Origin: a virus
IMG/VR virus record: IMGVR_UViG_3300043444_000386
Location: 1-41,533 of that record
Direction: 5' to 3' (one strand)
DNA length: 41,533 nucleotides
In this document: positions 30,218 to 38,334 of the stretch, one piece after another
Layout of the letters: each line of letters begins with the position of its first letter
Position numbering within the stretch: the stretch's first letter is position 1
Position numbers and translations under genes: made by a program
The notes under the pieces: generated by a model
Seen by the model: only the letters and a program-made list of their open reading frames with translations
Database searches by the model: none
What the model was told of the DNA's origin: nothing

Positions 30218-30616
30218 ATGGCTAACATCAAATTCGAGGACTTGCGGCAGGAGCTTCGGCTGAACCGGCTGGAGTTGAGCAAAATTCGAAAGCACAAGTG
30301 CATCGAGGTCGAGGACTGGTTCAGGGACGAGACGGGCTCGTGGTTTACCGAGGCCGGTGCGGACAAGGTTCGGCTGGCGGTGGCCATTCCGCTGGCCGTG
30401 CCGGATCGGCAGCAGGTTCGCATCCTGGCCCCGGCGCCGAACAAACGGTGGGTTTGGGCCATCACGCTTGGCAAAGACAGCCATCGGGTTCCTGTCTTTA
30501 TCCCCTCACGCATCCGCCCCGAGAGCCTTGTGGGCAAGCTCATCACGGTTGACGTAATTCAGGACAATACCGGCATCACCTACCGCCATGAATCCATCGG
30601 AAAGCTCAAGCGATAA
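30218..30616 (+). CDS. Hypothetical late protein between terminase and portal
   Basis: This 132-residue protein starts at ATG 30218, two bases after the terminase stop; an upstream in-frame ATG lies inside terL. It has a helical basic start (FEDLRQELRLNRLELSKIRK) and beta strands afterwards (WVWAITLGKDSHRVPVFIPS, then GKLITVDVIQDNTG). The position suggests a head-assembly or packaging accessory function, but no family is recognised. Confidence 0.6.
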   Translation: MANIKFEDLRQELRLNRLELSKIRKHKCIEVEDWFRDETGSWFTEAGADKVRLAVAIPLAVPDRQQVRILAPAPNKRWVWAITLGKDSHRVPVFIPSRIRPESLVGKLITVDVIQDNTGITYRHESIGKLKR

Positions 30617-30617
30617 G

Positions 30618-30863
30618 ATGAGCAACGTCGAGTTGTTCGAGCATCACAACCGACTGATAGGGTTTGAGATTCTCACTCGTAGCATTGCTTCGTGCTATTA
30701 TCCAATGGGGTTGCCGGAACTTCAAGAGAAGGTGGGTCTTAATCCCAAAATCATCCACCTCATCATCGGCAAACTGAAGAAAACCTATGGACGACACCAA
30801 GGAAATCGAGCTGCTTTATTCGAGCGAAAAGCCGGACGTTGCGCTGCTGAAGAAGGCGTATGA
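30618..30863 (+). CDS. Small winged-helix-like protein overlapping the portal start
   Basis: This 81-residue protein starts MSNVELFEHHNRLIGFEILT and contains GLPELQEKVGLNPKIIHLII, a helix-turn-helix-like segment. It overlaps the portal gene by 77 bases in another frame, and its last 25 residues (Arg/Gly/Ala-rich) may be of little importance. Possibly a DNA-binding factor. Another possible start is ATG 30588. Confidence 0.5.
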   Translation: MSNVELFEHHNRLIGFEILTRSIASCYYPMGLPELQEKVGLNPKIIHLIIGKLKKTYGRHQGNRAALFERKAGRCAAEEGV

Positions 30864-32868
30864 CGACACGGTAACGGGCCTTGCTGTCTATCAGCGCGCG
30901 GCGAAGACGAGCTTCGATACGCGGCACAACATTTGGGCGGGCAAGTCTGAGGATTTGCGGAAGAAGGGTGCGGATGCTTTCCCGTGGACGGATGCCTCGG
31001 ATACGGAGGTTTTCCTGTCGGACAATGCCGTAAACACCTACATTGCCCTGTTTATGAACGCCCTTCAGCGGGCGAACATCCGGGCAAATCCGGTGGGGTT
31101 TGACGACATCGAGCGTTCGGCTACGGTTTCGGCGTTTCTGCGGTGGATGGTGGCGAGCTACATCCCGGACTTCCGCCGGCAGATGGAGCTCGGGGCAAAC
31201 GACCTGCTGACCAAGGGCGTGATGATTACGCACGTGGGATGGCTTCAGGAGAAGCGCACGTTTCTTCAGGACATCACCCTTGAGCAGATGGCGGCGGTGA
31301 GTCCCGACTTGGTTCGGGCCATCATGGAGAAGACCAAGGAAGAGGAAATCATTGCCCTCTTCGGCCAGTTCTTCGGCAAGGTGGACGACAAGAAGTTTGC
31401 CAAGCGCATGAAAGAGGCGCTGAAGGATCTGCGTAAGACCGGCAAGGCCCGTATTCCGGTAAGCCGAAACTCGGTTGACTGCCCCTGCGTGGAAAGCATG
31501 TCGCCGGACCAAGACCTCATTTTCCCGAATTACACGCGGGATTACCAGTCGGCTCCGCATTGCTTCCGGCTGCGGAAGATGACGCCGCAGGCGATTGAGA
31601 ACGCGGTGGCTACGCTCGGGTGGGATGAGGAGTGGGCGGAGGCGGTGTTGAAGGTTGCGCTCGGCAAGGACTACCGGACCGGCGACGCCATCAACAACAG
31701 GGTGCTTATTCGTGAGGGTGGACTTACCAACAAGCTGGTTGATGTGGTTTATGCCTACCAGCGCCTCATCGACGAGGACGGCGCCGAGGGTATTTACGAG
31801 ACGATTTTCTGCCCCCTGTCGGTGGAATACGAGGGCCGCGAGGTGTATGCCAAGCATTCCCTGATGAACGGCTTTGACGACTACCCCGTGGTGGTTACGA
31901 AGCTCGGGGAAGAGTCGCAGCGGCTCTACGAGGGCGCTTCCGTGCCCGAGCGGCTACGCGGGCTCCAAATGACGGTGAAGGCGGAGCGGGACAGCCGCAT
32001 CGACCGCAACAGCCTTTCTACGGTGCCTCCGCTGCTTTGCCCGGTTGGCTCCGAGCCCAAGGAATGGGGGCCCAAGTCAATCATCCCCTATCGCCGGCAG
32101 AACGAAATCAGTTTCGCTCCTACGCCCCAGTTCAATCCCGGCTCCATCGAAATCGAGAATACGATGCTGATGGAGGCCAACAAGGTGATGGGCCTCGACC
32201 ATGAGAATCCGCTGGCTCCGCAGCGCCAGCAGTTCTTCATCAACAAGTTTCTGGAGCACGTCCGGGACGTCATCAAGTTGGCATTCAAGTGCTATCAGCG
32301 GTTCGGTCCCGAGTCGGTGTTCTTCCGCGTTACGGGTAAGGGCGAGGGCCAGACCATGAGCAAGGGCTCCGCCGACGAAAACTACGACATCACCATCGAG
32401 TTTGACGTGATGCTGAACGACCCGGAGAACATGGAGAAAATCCTCCAGCAGTTCGTCAGCCTGCGGCAGCTGGACGCTAACGGGCGTATTGACATGGATC
32501 TCCTTTTGGGGAGTATCGCCTCCATGATTAGCCCGACGGTTGCCGACGCCATTCTCCGTCCGGCCCAGACGGCTACCCAGGAAGTCACGCGTGATGTGAT
32601 GGATGATTTGAGCAAAATCTACGCGGGCATGGAAATGGGCGCCCGCCCCAACGGAGCACAAATTGCCATGCAGGTTATCCAGCAGTATGTCCAGCAGCCC
32701 GACGTTTCGCAGCGCCTTAGCGCCGATGAGGCGTTCTACAAGCGTCTGGTCAAATACCAGGAGCAGTATCAGTTCCAGATCCAGCAGGCGCAGAACGCCC
32801 AGATTGGCAAGCTTGGCACAGCGCCGGCACAGGTTGGCGGAATGCAAACCCAAGGAATCCAGCAATGA
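30787..32868 (+). CDS. Portal protein (head-tail connector)
   Basis: The 693-residue protein has the size and layout of podovirus portals: a helical N-terminus, a mixed alpha/beta core (clip, stem and wing) and a Gln-rich helical C-terminus (VIQQYVQQPDVSQRL, then YQEQYQFQIQQAQNAQ) like a barrel/crown extension. Position after terminase and before scaffold and capsid supports it. It forms the ring through which terminase pumps DNA. It overlaps the next gene by ATGA. I recognise it mainly from context and overall pattern. Confidence 0.75.
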   Translation: MDDTKEIELLYSSEKPDVALLKKAYDDTVTGLAVYQRAAKTSFDTRHNIWAGKSEDLRKKGADAFPWTDASDTEVFLSDNAVNTYIALFMNALQRANIRANPVGFDDIERSATVSAFLRWMVASYIPDFRRQMELGANDLLTKGVMITHVGWLQEKRTFLQDITLEQMAAVSPDLVRAIMEKTKEEEIIALFGQFFGKVDDKKFAKRMKEALKDLRKTGKARIPVSRNSVDCPCVESMSPDQDLIFPNYTRDYQSAPHCFRLRKMTPQAIENAVATLGWDEEWAEAVLKVALGKDYRTGDAINNRVLIREGGLTNKLVDVVYAYQRLIDEDGAEGIYETIFCPLSVEYEGREVYAKHSLMNGFDDYPVVVTKLGEESQRLYEGASVPERLRGLQMTVKAERDSRIDRNSLSTVPPLLCPVGSEPKEWGPKSIIPYRRQNEISFAPTPQFNPGSIEIENTMLMEANKVMGLDHENPLAPQRQQFFINKFLEHVRDVIKLAFKCYQRFGPESVFFRVTGKGEGQTMSKGSADENYDITIEFDVMLNDPENMEKILQQFVSLRQLDANGRIDMDLLLGSIASMISPTVADAILRPAQTATQEVTRDVMDDLSKIYAGMEMGARPNGAQIAMQVIQQYVQQPDVSQRLSADEAFYKRLVKYQEQYQFQIQQAQNAQIGKLGTAPAQVGGMQTQGIQQ

Positions 32869-33065
32869 AAAAGCCCACACTTGAGCAGGCGGTAAAGGCT
32901 TTGGAGCACAACGAGAACTTCCAAGTTGTCATTGAGTTCATCGAGATGCAGAAGGAAAGTTCCCTCGCCGAACTCTATCGCGCCAACAACGATCAGGTTC
33001 AGCAGATTTCGGGTGAGCTTATTGCATCCGATCGTATCCTCAAGACGTTGAAGTGGATTTTGTAA
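32865..33065 (+). CDS. Small helical hypothetical protein
   Basis: This 66-residue helical protein starts with an ATGA overlap with the portal stop. The sequence (MKKPTLEQAVKALEHNENFQ, then ELIASDRILKTLKW) is typical of small head-completion or assembly helpers found between portal and scaffold. Function unproven. Confidence 0.6.
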   Translation: MKKPTLEQAVKALEHNENFQVVIEFIEMQKESSLAELYRANNDQVQQISGELIASDRILKTLKWIL

Positions 33066-33092
33066 GCACCGTGCAATAACGGGTGCTAGTAT
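33065..33092 (+). repeat. Hairpin plus GTGCTAGTAT element, copy 1
   Basis: AGCACC (33065-33070) and GGTGCT (33082-33087) form a hairpin that runs into AGTAT. The ten bases GTGCTAGTAT recur at 35735-35744, again after a hairpin and 33-38 bases before a start codon. Both lie in rare gaps of the late operon. It may be a promoter, a processing site or a translation control. Confidence 0.4.
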
Positions 33093-33130
33093 GCGGTCAG
33101 CTTGCGCCGGGGCGTTAATCCGGTGATTCA

Positions 33131-34237
33131 ATGACCGATACCAAACCTATGCCCGACGCCGGGGGCTCTACAAATACGGTGGAAGCGAAGCCTATGGATG
33201 CGGAGAAGTTCTTTCTCCAGCGTCGCGTAGCCAGCCTGACTGGCAAGAAGGAGGAAGCGTCACAAGCGCAACCTGCAACAAGCGAGCAACCGGCTGAGAC
33301 AGCCCCCGAAGTCCCGAAGGTTCCCGAGGCCGAAAACACGCCCGAATTGGAGCAAGCCCCGACGGAACAGCCCAAGGACGAACGGAAAGACGTTCTTTCC
33401 AAGTTGGATTTGGGGAATTTGTCCGAGCAAGAGCTGGACGATTTGGCCAAGAAGCTCGGCAGTGGTGCGGTTGCCCGTTACGGGGAACTCACCGCCAAAC
33501 GCAAGCAGGCGGAAGAAAAAGCCGCTGCCCTTGCCGCCGAGATCGAGCGGATGCGTGCGGAGAAAACGCAGGCTACGCCGAAGGTTGACAACAACCCCTA
33601 CGCGGACGTTACCACCCTCGCAGACTTGCAAGCCAAGGATGCGGAGGCGAGGCAGGCCGTGGAGGTGTTGGAGGAAAAACTCTTCGAGGCTTCCGACCTT
33701 TCAGTAAATGACATCGCTGCCAATATCAACGGCAGGGATTACACCAAGGTCGAACTACGCAAGGCTCTATTGGAGGCCAAGAAGGCGCGTGATTCGTTTA
33801 TCCCTGCCCAGATGCAGGAGTTGAAAGAGCGTGAAGTCCGCAAGACTCTCAAGGCTCAACTGGACGAGAAGATGCGCCAAGAGTTGGCTTGGCTCGAAGG
33901 CACGGACAATGACACGCGGAAGCAGTTTGAAACGCTTCGCTCGGGTCCGGTAGTGGAGAAAATCCGCAAGCTGGTTCCCGAGGCCGAGGCGGCGCTGGAC
34001 TACCTTTTCGCCCACGCGGCGAACAGCATGTATGGCGTTCGGAAAGTGATTTCGCAAGAGCCCCAGTCGATGAAGATTACGCCCCCATCTCCGGCACGCA
34101 CGCAAGCGGCTCCCTCCGCCCGCGTGGATGCCAAGTCAGAGGCTTTCCTTAAAGACTTGGATAGTCGTTTTCGCAAAACAGGTGACCCCGAGGTTTGGGT
34201 AAAGCTCCAAGCAGCAAAGCTAGCATCAAGAAAATAA
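33131..34237 (+). CDS. Scaffolding protein (probable)
   Basis: The 368-residue protein is acidic and highly charged, with a Pro/Glu/Ala-rich disordered N-terminal third (residues 35-85), a long coiled coil (about 105-145 and 205-260) and a basic C-terminal end. That composition and the position just before the major capsid gene are typical of podovirus scaffolds, which guide procapsid assembly and then leave. No protease motif is visible. It is preceded by a 65-base gap holding the first GTGCTAGTAT element. Confidence 0.7.
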   Translation: MTDTKPMPDAGGSTNTVEAKPMDAEKFFLQRRVASLTGKKEEASQAQPATSEQPAETAPEVPKVPEAENTPELEQAPTEQPKDERKDVLSKLDLGNLSEQELDDLAKKLGSGAVARYGELTAKRKQAEEKAAALAAEIERMRAEKTQATPKVDNNPYADVTTLADLQAKDAEARQAVEVLEEKLFEASDLSVNDIAANINGRDYTKVELRKALLEAKKARDSFIPAQMQELKEREVRKTLKAQLDEKMRQELAWLEGTDNDTRKQFETLRSGPVVEKIRKLVPEAEAALDYLFAHAANSMYGVRKVISQEPQSMKITPPSPARTQAAPSARVDAKSEAFLKDLDSRFRKTGDPEVWVKLQAAKLASRK

Positions 34238-34243
34238 GCCAAC

Positions 34244-35224
34244 ATGGCCTTCAGTAACAGTTACGATACCACTTCGCCCGGCTCCGCCGCGCTGAACCGC
34301 GAGCAGCTTCTCGATTCCGTCGAAATGCTGGCTCCTGAGCAGACTCCGTTCTACTCCACCGCCTCCAAGATCAAGGCGACCTCCACCTTTGTTGAGTGGG
34401 GCCTTGACAAGCTCTCCAGCCCGGTCACCACGGCGGTTGCCGAGGGTTTGGACGTGCAGGACTTCACGGATGCGTTTGAGAACGTAGCCCGTGTCGGCAA
34501 CTACACCCATAAGCTCCGCCGGAGCTACATGGTTTCCGACATCCAGGAAGCTGTCACGTCGGTTGGTCCGCAGGACATTGCCCGTGCGCAGATGAAGGCG
34601 ACGATGGAGCTGAAACGCGACATCGAAGCCACCCTGCTTGGCACCCAGGACCGCGCGGCCCCCGATGGCGCCGGCACCGCGTCTACGCTGCGTGGCTTTG
34701 GCGACTGGATTGACAGCGCCGGCCCGTCCGACGTTCCTGCGGCCTATCGCACCCCGTCCGGCAGCATCCACGCGTCCGGCACGTTCAGCGAGACGGTTCT
34801 CAACAACCTCATCACGTCGATTTATCGCACGTCCGGCGAGGCTCAGAACCTCACCCTGCTTGCCGATACGGCGCTTCGTCGGGTTATCTCCGACTTCGCC
34901 CGTGCGGACACGACCTCGGGTGCTTATCGCACCTTCAATGCCTCCAGCTCGGACGCTACGATCACCCTCAAGGTGTCGCAGTATGATTCGGACCACGGCA
35001 TTGTGTCCATCATCAACATGAACCCGGATTGCGCGCCGGACACCACCAACAAGGATACTGGCTACATCATCAATCCGAGCAAATACTCGGTTGCGGAGCT
35101 GATTCCGATTGGTGTTACGGCCGGCATGAATGAAGGTGGCGGTCGGCGCGGCTGGGTTGACTGGGTTGGCACGCTCCGCGTCTCCCATCCGGCCGCCCAC
35201 GGCAAGATCACGGTCCTCAGCTAA
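34244..35224 (+). CDS. Major capsid protein, DUF5309/SU10-type
   Basis: The 326-residue protein has the N-terminal pattern LNREQLLDSVEMLAPEQTPF and the conserved middle of SU10-type (DUF5309) phage capsid proteins, an HK97-like fold: MVSDIQEAVTSVG, then KATMELKRDIEATLLG, and a beta-rich C-terminus. It forms the head shell. Codons are strongly C-ended and uniform, as expected for a highly expressed gene. A strong terminator follows after one further gene. Confidence 0.85.
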   Translation: MAFSNSYDTTSPGSAALNREQLLDSVEMLAPEQTPFYSTASKIKATSTFVEWGLDKLSSPVTTAVAEGLDVQDFTDAFENVARVGNYTHKLRRSYMVSDIQEAVTSVGPQDIARAQMKATMELKRDIEATLLGTQDRAAPDGAGTASTLRGFGDWIDSAGPSDVPAAYRTPSGSIHASGTFSETVLNNLITSIYRTSGEAQNLTLLADTALRRVISDFARADTTSGAYRTFNASSSDATITLKVSQYDSDHGIVSIINMNPDCAPDTTNKDTGYIINPSKYSVAELIPIGVTAGMNEGGGRRGWVDWVGTLRVSHPAAHGKITVLS

Positions 35225-35247
35225 CCCTTAACCAAGGACTAACCAAC

Positions 35248-35721
35248 ATGCCTGCTCTCTCCAATCCTGAAGTCACCAAGGGGTTCACCCACGTCTACAA
35301 GTTCGATTACGTCGATCTTCAGGCCACGGGCTTCCTTTCCACGCTCGGCGCGGCCAACCAGAAGATCATCGCTTCCGTCCCTCCGGGCGGCATCGTTGAA
35401 CTCTGCGCGGTTATCAACCTGACCGCCGAGGCCGGCACGTCCGACCTGACGCTTGACGTTGGCGTTACCGCTGCCGACCCCGATGAGTTCATCGACAACC
35501 TCGACCTCGACGCTCTGACCTACGCCTCGTTCAACACGGGTGATGCGTTTGTCGGCACGGACTCCGGTTCGGCCACGACCACGAACGTCGTCAACGGCTA
35601 CATCAACAACACCAGCTCGGCCAAGTCGGTTTACATGGAAGTCAATGGCACCCATGCCAACCTGACTGCCGGCGAGTGGATCATCGGTCTGAAGATTACC
35701 GATCTGCTGTCCGCCGCCTAA
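35248..35721 (+). CDS. Head decoration or structural protein after capsid gene
   Basis: This 157-residue protein, preceded by AAGGACTAACCAAC, is beta-rich and acidic (LTLDVGVTAADPDEFIDNLD) with no cysteine apart from one. It lies between the capsid gene and a strong terminator and shares the capsid gene's highly biased codon use, so it is probably made in large amounts. A head decoration protein is the best guess; a head fibre is possible. Confidence 0.55.
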   Translation: MPALSNPEVTKGFTHVYKFDYVDLQATGFLSTLGAANQKIIASVPPGGIVELCAVINLTAEAGTSDLTLDVGVTAADPDEFIDNLDLDALTYASFNTGDAFVGTDSGSATTTNVVNGYINNTSSAKSVYMEVNGTHANLTAGEWIIGLKITDLLSAA

Positions 35722-35723
35722 GT

Positions 35724-35744
35724 AGCAACCCGTTGTGCTAGTAT
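35724..35744 (+). repeat. Hairpin plus GTGCTAGTAT element, copy 2
   Basis: AGCA (35724-35727) and TGCT (35736-35739) can pair, and GTGCTAGTAT (35735-35744) follows as in copy 1 at 33065-33092. It immediately precedes the terminator. Confidence 0.4.
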
Positions 35745-35747
35745 TGA

Positions 35748-35776
35748 GGGGAGGAGCTTCGGCTCCTCCCCTTTTT
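35748..35776 (+). terminator. Strong intrinsic terminator after the capsid genes
   Basis: A perfect ten-base-pair stem, GGGGAGGAGC (35748-35757) with GCTCCTCCCC (35762-35771), closes a TTCG tetraloop and is followed by TTTTT. It would reduce transcription from the abundant capsid genes into the tail genes. The next gene starts two bases later. Confidence 0.95.
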
Positions 35777-35777
35777 C

Positions 35778-36086
35778 ATGCAAATCATTACGGCTTTGCC
35801 GCGTTACAGCGACGGCGAGATTGATCGGGCGATTTTCAAGGAACTCAAAACCGGGCATCAGTTGCTCAAGGCGCGCGAGGAGTTCCGTGACAATCAGGCT
35901 GCGCTTGAGGCGGAGTCATTCAAAGGCCACAAGTCAATCAAGGGGTTGGGCAAGTGCGTGGCGGTTTGGGACCAGGGGGACTACCTGCGCATGGTAAAGA
36001 AATACGGGCATCAGGAAGTGAACAGCAAGGACTTCCTGCGGACGTTCCAGAAGCTCTACCCGCATTTGAGCCCCAACCGAGTCTGA
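35778..36086 (+). CDS. Small hypothetical virion-region protein
   Basis: This 102-residue basic helical protein starts MQIITALPRYSDGEIDRAIF directly after the terminator, so its ATG is close to the base of the hairpin. It contains FKGHKSIKGLGKCVAVWDQG, a compact pattern that I have no name for. It precedes the adaptor-like gene by one base. Confidence 0.6.
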   Translation: MQIITALPRYSDGEIDRAIFKELKTGHQLLKAREEFRDNQAALEAESFKGHKSIKGLGKCVAVWDQGDYLRMVKKYGHQEVNSKDFLRTFQKLYPHLSPNRV

Positions 36087-36087
36087 C

Positions 36088-36696
36088 ATGGAAACCGAGA
36101 CATACACGAACGTCTACACGTTGGTAAAGGCCCTGTCGGGCAACACGGCGTTTACCACGGAAGAGGACACGCTGGTAAACAGCTTCATCAACCGTCGTAT
36201 TTACGACGCCTACCGGCGGTTTGAGCGTTGGCCGCGTTACCTGAAGCTGGGGGAGGCACGTGCGGCTACGGCGGGGGTTGTTCCGTTCACGCAGGAAACC
36301 CTGAGCAACGTGGACACGTTCCTTCGCATTTACGCCGAGGAGCCCTACCTGACCAACTCGGTGAGGGAGTTTGATTTTGTCGTTACGGTGGATGGGGCGC
36401 AAGTCATCGGGGAATACGACGACGCCACCACGTTTTACGTCGATTACAAGAAGCGGCTGGACGGTCCGTTCAACAACACGACCAACACAGCCATCCCGAT
36501 TGAGTTCAGCAAGTATGCGGCCTACGGAGCGTATGCCGACTTCCTGCGTTACGATGAGCAGCACGCCAAGGCGCAGGTTGAGGACGCCAATGCTGAACAA
36601 TACCTCTTGCTAGAATTGCGCTCGGCTATGGCGCAGAGCAACAACCGCAATGCGGGGATGCGTATTCGTAGCCACCACACCGCCCAATCCCGCTGA
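36088..36696 (+). CDS. Head-tail adaptor / tail tubular protein A-like
   Basis: The 202-residue protein begins METETYTNVYTLVKALSGNT and has helices with FINRRIYDAYRRFERWPRYL, then beta strands (EFDFVVTVDGAQVIGEYDDA, TTFYVDYKKRL) and a C-terminal helix (LLLELRSAM). Length and helix-strand order match podovirus adaptors (T7 gp11/P22 gp4 class) that bind below the portal. The assignment is by layout and order. Confidence 0.5.
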   Translation: METETYTNVYTLVKALSGNTAFTTEEDTLVNSFINRRIYDAYRRFERWPRYLKLGEARAATAGVVPFTQETLSNVDTFLRIYAEEPYLTNSVREFDFVVTVDGAQVIGEYDDATTFYVDYKKRLDGPFNNTTNTAIPIEFSKYAAYGAYADFLRYDEQHAKAQVEDANAEQYLLLELRSAMAQSNNRNAGMRIRSHHTAQSR

Positions 36697-36698
36697 AC

Positions 36699-37028
36699 AT
36701 GGCCAACGCTCGTATTGTCAACACGCCCTCGCAGGCCATCAAGCAGGATGGCACGACGCACACGCAAATCACCGTTGGATCGTCTTCGGCTGCGCTTAGT
36801 GCCAGCCTTACGCTTAATGCCAGCACTACGCACGTCCTTTTGCAGTTTAACAATGCCAACGCGCGCGTGACGTTTGACGGGGCTACGGCGGCTACCAGCA
36901 CGAAGGGGTTTCTCTACACGGACGGCAGTTCGGCCTACTGGACTCGCCAGATGTTCAACTCGGCGCGCGCCATCCGCACGGCAAGCACGGACGTTGTGGT
37001 TGAGGTTCAGGAACTCAACTACCTCTAA
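36699..37028 (+). CDS. Small beta-rich virion protein
   Basis: This 109-residue protein (MANARIVNTPSQAIKQDGTT) is Ala/Thr/Ser-rich and strand-forming, with a C-terminal VVVEVQELNYL. It is packed between the adaptor-like gene and a fibre gene. It probably belongs to the virion; no further function is visible. Confidence 0.55.
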   Translation: MANARIVNTPSQAIKQDGTTHTQITVGSSSAALSASLTLNASTTHVLLQFNNANARVTFDGATAATSTKGFLYTDGSSAYWTRQMFNSARAIRTASTDVVVEVQELNYL

Positions 37029-37030
37029 GC

Positions 37031-37810
37031 ATGGACATTTTCAAAACCCTCCTTGTCAGCACGCCGGGTGCGGTTGGCAGCTCGGTTGCCATTACCGGAG
37101 GCAGCATCAACGGCACCAACATCGGTGCTACGACGCCGGGATCTGGGGCGTTTACTACGCTTACGGCTTCGGGTGCCACTACGCTTACGGCCACCACGGC
37201 TTCCACCTCCACCACCACCGGGGCTTTGGTGGTATCGGGTGGTGTGGGCGTTGCGGGGGCTGTATGGGCTGGCGGTAAGGCTTTTTTCAACGGAGCTTCC
37301 GACATTGGTGGCAACACCGCTTTGCAGGTAGCTACTACTGGTGGCGGTATTCGCGTGGATTCTGGCTCAGCCAGCAGCGGAACATATCCAGCACTCATTC
37401 TTACCTCTTCCGGTGCTGGTTGGGGTTCCGGGTTTCAGTTGCAAAACTCCACCGCCGTGACTGGACGGAAATGGGGCGTTTATGCCGGCTCAGGCGGAAA
37501 CCTTTCGTTTGCCGATGAAACTGCCGGTCTTGAATGGGCAACCACTACTGGTGGTTCGATTGGTGCTGGTAATTTCAAGGTTAATTACACCACCGCTTCC
37601 ACCTCCACCACCACTGGTGCGTTGGTAGTGTCTGGCGGGATTGGAGCTGCCGGAGCTGCAAACGTAGGAACCTACTACGGTATGGTTGATGGTGTTACTG
37701 CCCCAGGGGCTACCGTTGGCTACGCTAAGATTTACGTCGATACTGCTGACGGTGACTTGAAGGTTATCTTTGGTGATGGAACCATCAAGACGCTTGCTAC
37801 TGACACCTAA
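37031..37810 (+). CDS. Tail fibre-type protein with duplicated module
   Basis: This 259-residue protein is Gly/Thr/Ser/Ala-rich with two copies of a module TASTSTTTGALVVSGG (about residues 56-71 and 186-201), a motif common in trimeric phage fibre shafts. A globular part lies between them. A C-terminal segment with KIYVDTADGDLKVIFGDG is typical of fibre ends. It is followed by a 111-base gap with a dispersed repeat and a hairpin. Confidence 0.65.
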   Translation: MDIFKTLLVSTPGAVGSSVAITGGSINGTNIGATTPGSGAFTTLTASGATTLTATTASTSTTTGALVVSGGVGVAGAVWAGGKAFFNGASDIGGNTALQVATTGGGIRVDSGSASSGTYPALILTSSGAGWGSGFQLQNSTAVTGRKWGVYAGSGGNLSFADETAGLEWATTTGGSIGAGNFKVNYTTASTSTTTGALVVSGGIGAAGAANVGTYYGMVDGVTAPGATVGYAKIYVDTADGDLKVIFGDGTIKTLATDT

Positions 37811-37820
37811 CAAGTAAAGG

Positions 37821-37880
37821 CAACTACGCCTCGCTACGTCGCTCGGCGAGACGGACGCCAGACGGAAAAGTTACACTCTT
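37821..37880 (+). repeat. Dispersed repeat, copy B
   Basis: This aligns with 26111-26170 at 45 of 60 positions. It lies in a non-coding gap between a fibre gene and a small gene and runs into an ACGGAAAA/TTTTCCGT hairpin. Confidence 0.6.
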
Positions 37881-37892
37881 TTTCCGTTTTCC
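37862..37892 (+). terminator. Weak AT-rich hairpin, possible terminator
   Basis: ACGGAAAA (37862-37869) pairs with TTTTCCGT (37880-37887), followed by TTTCC. The stem is AT-rich, so termination would be partial at best. Confidence 0.35.
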
Positions 37893-37921
37893 TGAAAAAA
37901 GAAACCTAGCCTCTAAGAACC

Positions 37922-38176
37922 ATGCCCACCGTAGAAACCTACCTCTTTCGCATTCAGACCGATCCCAATGCCTCTGCCGATCCTACCGGCACGGCCTTCT
38001 TTGGGGAGAAAACCACTGTTGGCGACAAGGTGTTTAAGGACGACCTTGCCTCGTCGGTTTCGTGGCGTTTGCTTGACGACAAAACCGTAACGGTTAGTGG
38101 TAAGACGCTGACCTACGCTGAGGTGAGTGCGTTTGTTACGGCTATCGCCTATCAGGAAAAAGCCGGCTCTGAATGA
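37922..38176 (+). CDS. Small hypothetical late protein
   Basis: This 84-residue protein (MPTVETYLFRIQTDPNASAD, then DKTVTVSGKTLTYAEVSAF) is beta-rich with a C-terminal helix. It overlaps the next gene by ATGA. Position before the lysis-like group suggests a tail or accessory role, but nothing is diagnostic. Confidence 0.6.
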   Translation: MPTVETYLFRIQTDPNASADPTGTAFFGEKTTVGDKVFKDDLASSVSWRLLDDKTVTVSGKTLTYAEVSAFVTAIAYQEKAGSE

Positions 38177-38334
38177 CACCGGAAACCATCGAACTGAAAA
38201 TCCAAATCGACCTGCTTGCTCAGTCGCAGGCAAGTCTAGTGAAAACGCTAGCCCAGAAGCTCTTTGAAATTGAAGAACTCCAAAAGAAGCTGGCTGGTAA
38301 GTGTTCCGATTGTAGCGGTCGCGCTACTGATTAG
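38173..38334 (+). CDS. Small coiled-coil protein containing an out-of-frame lipoprotein start
   Basis: This 53-residue frame starts in an ATGA overlap (MTPETIELKIQIDLLAQSQA) and forms a charged helix, ending with KCSDCSGRATD. The start of the following lipoprotein gene lies inside it in another frame, an arrangement that recalls nested lysis genes, although there is no membrane helix here as in an inner-membrane spanin. Confidence 0.55.
   Translation: MTPETIELKIQIDLLAQSQASLVKTLAQKLFEIEELQKKLAGKCSDCSGRATD

Noticed and set aside
30763-31857. Minus-strand frame of 364 codons opposite the portal
   Set aside because: It is antisense to a confident structural gene, of biased composition, with no start signal. 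Unlike the HNH frame in the intein it carries no recognisable domain.
34226-35200. Minus-strand frame of 324 codons opposite the capsid gene
   Set aside because: It is a shadow produced by strongly C-ended codons of the capsid gene; the product has no coherent motif.
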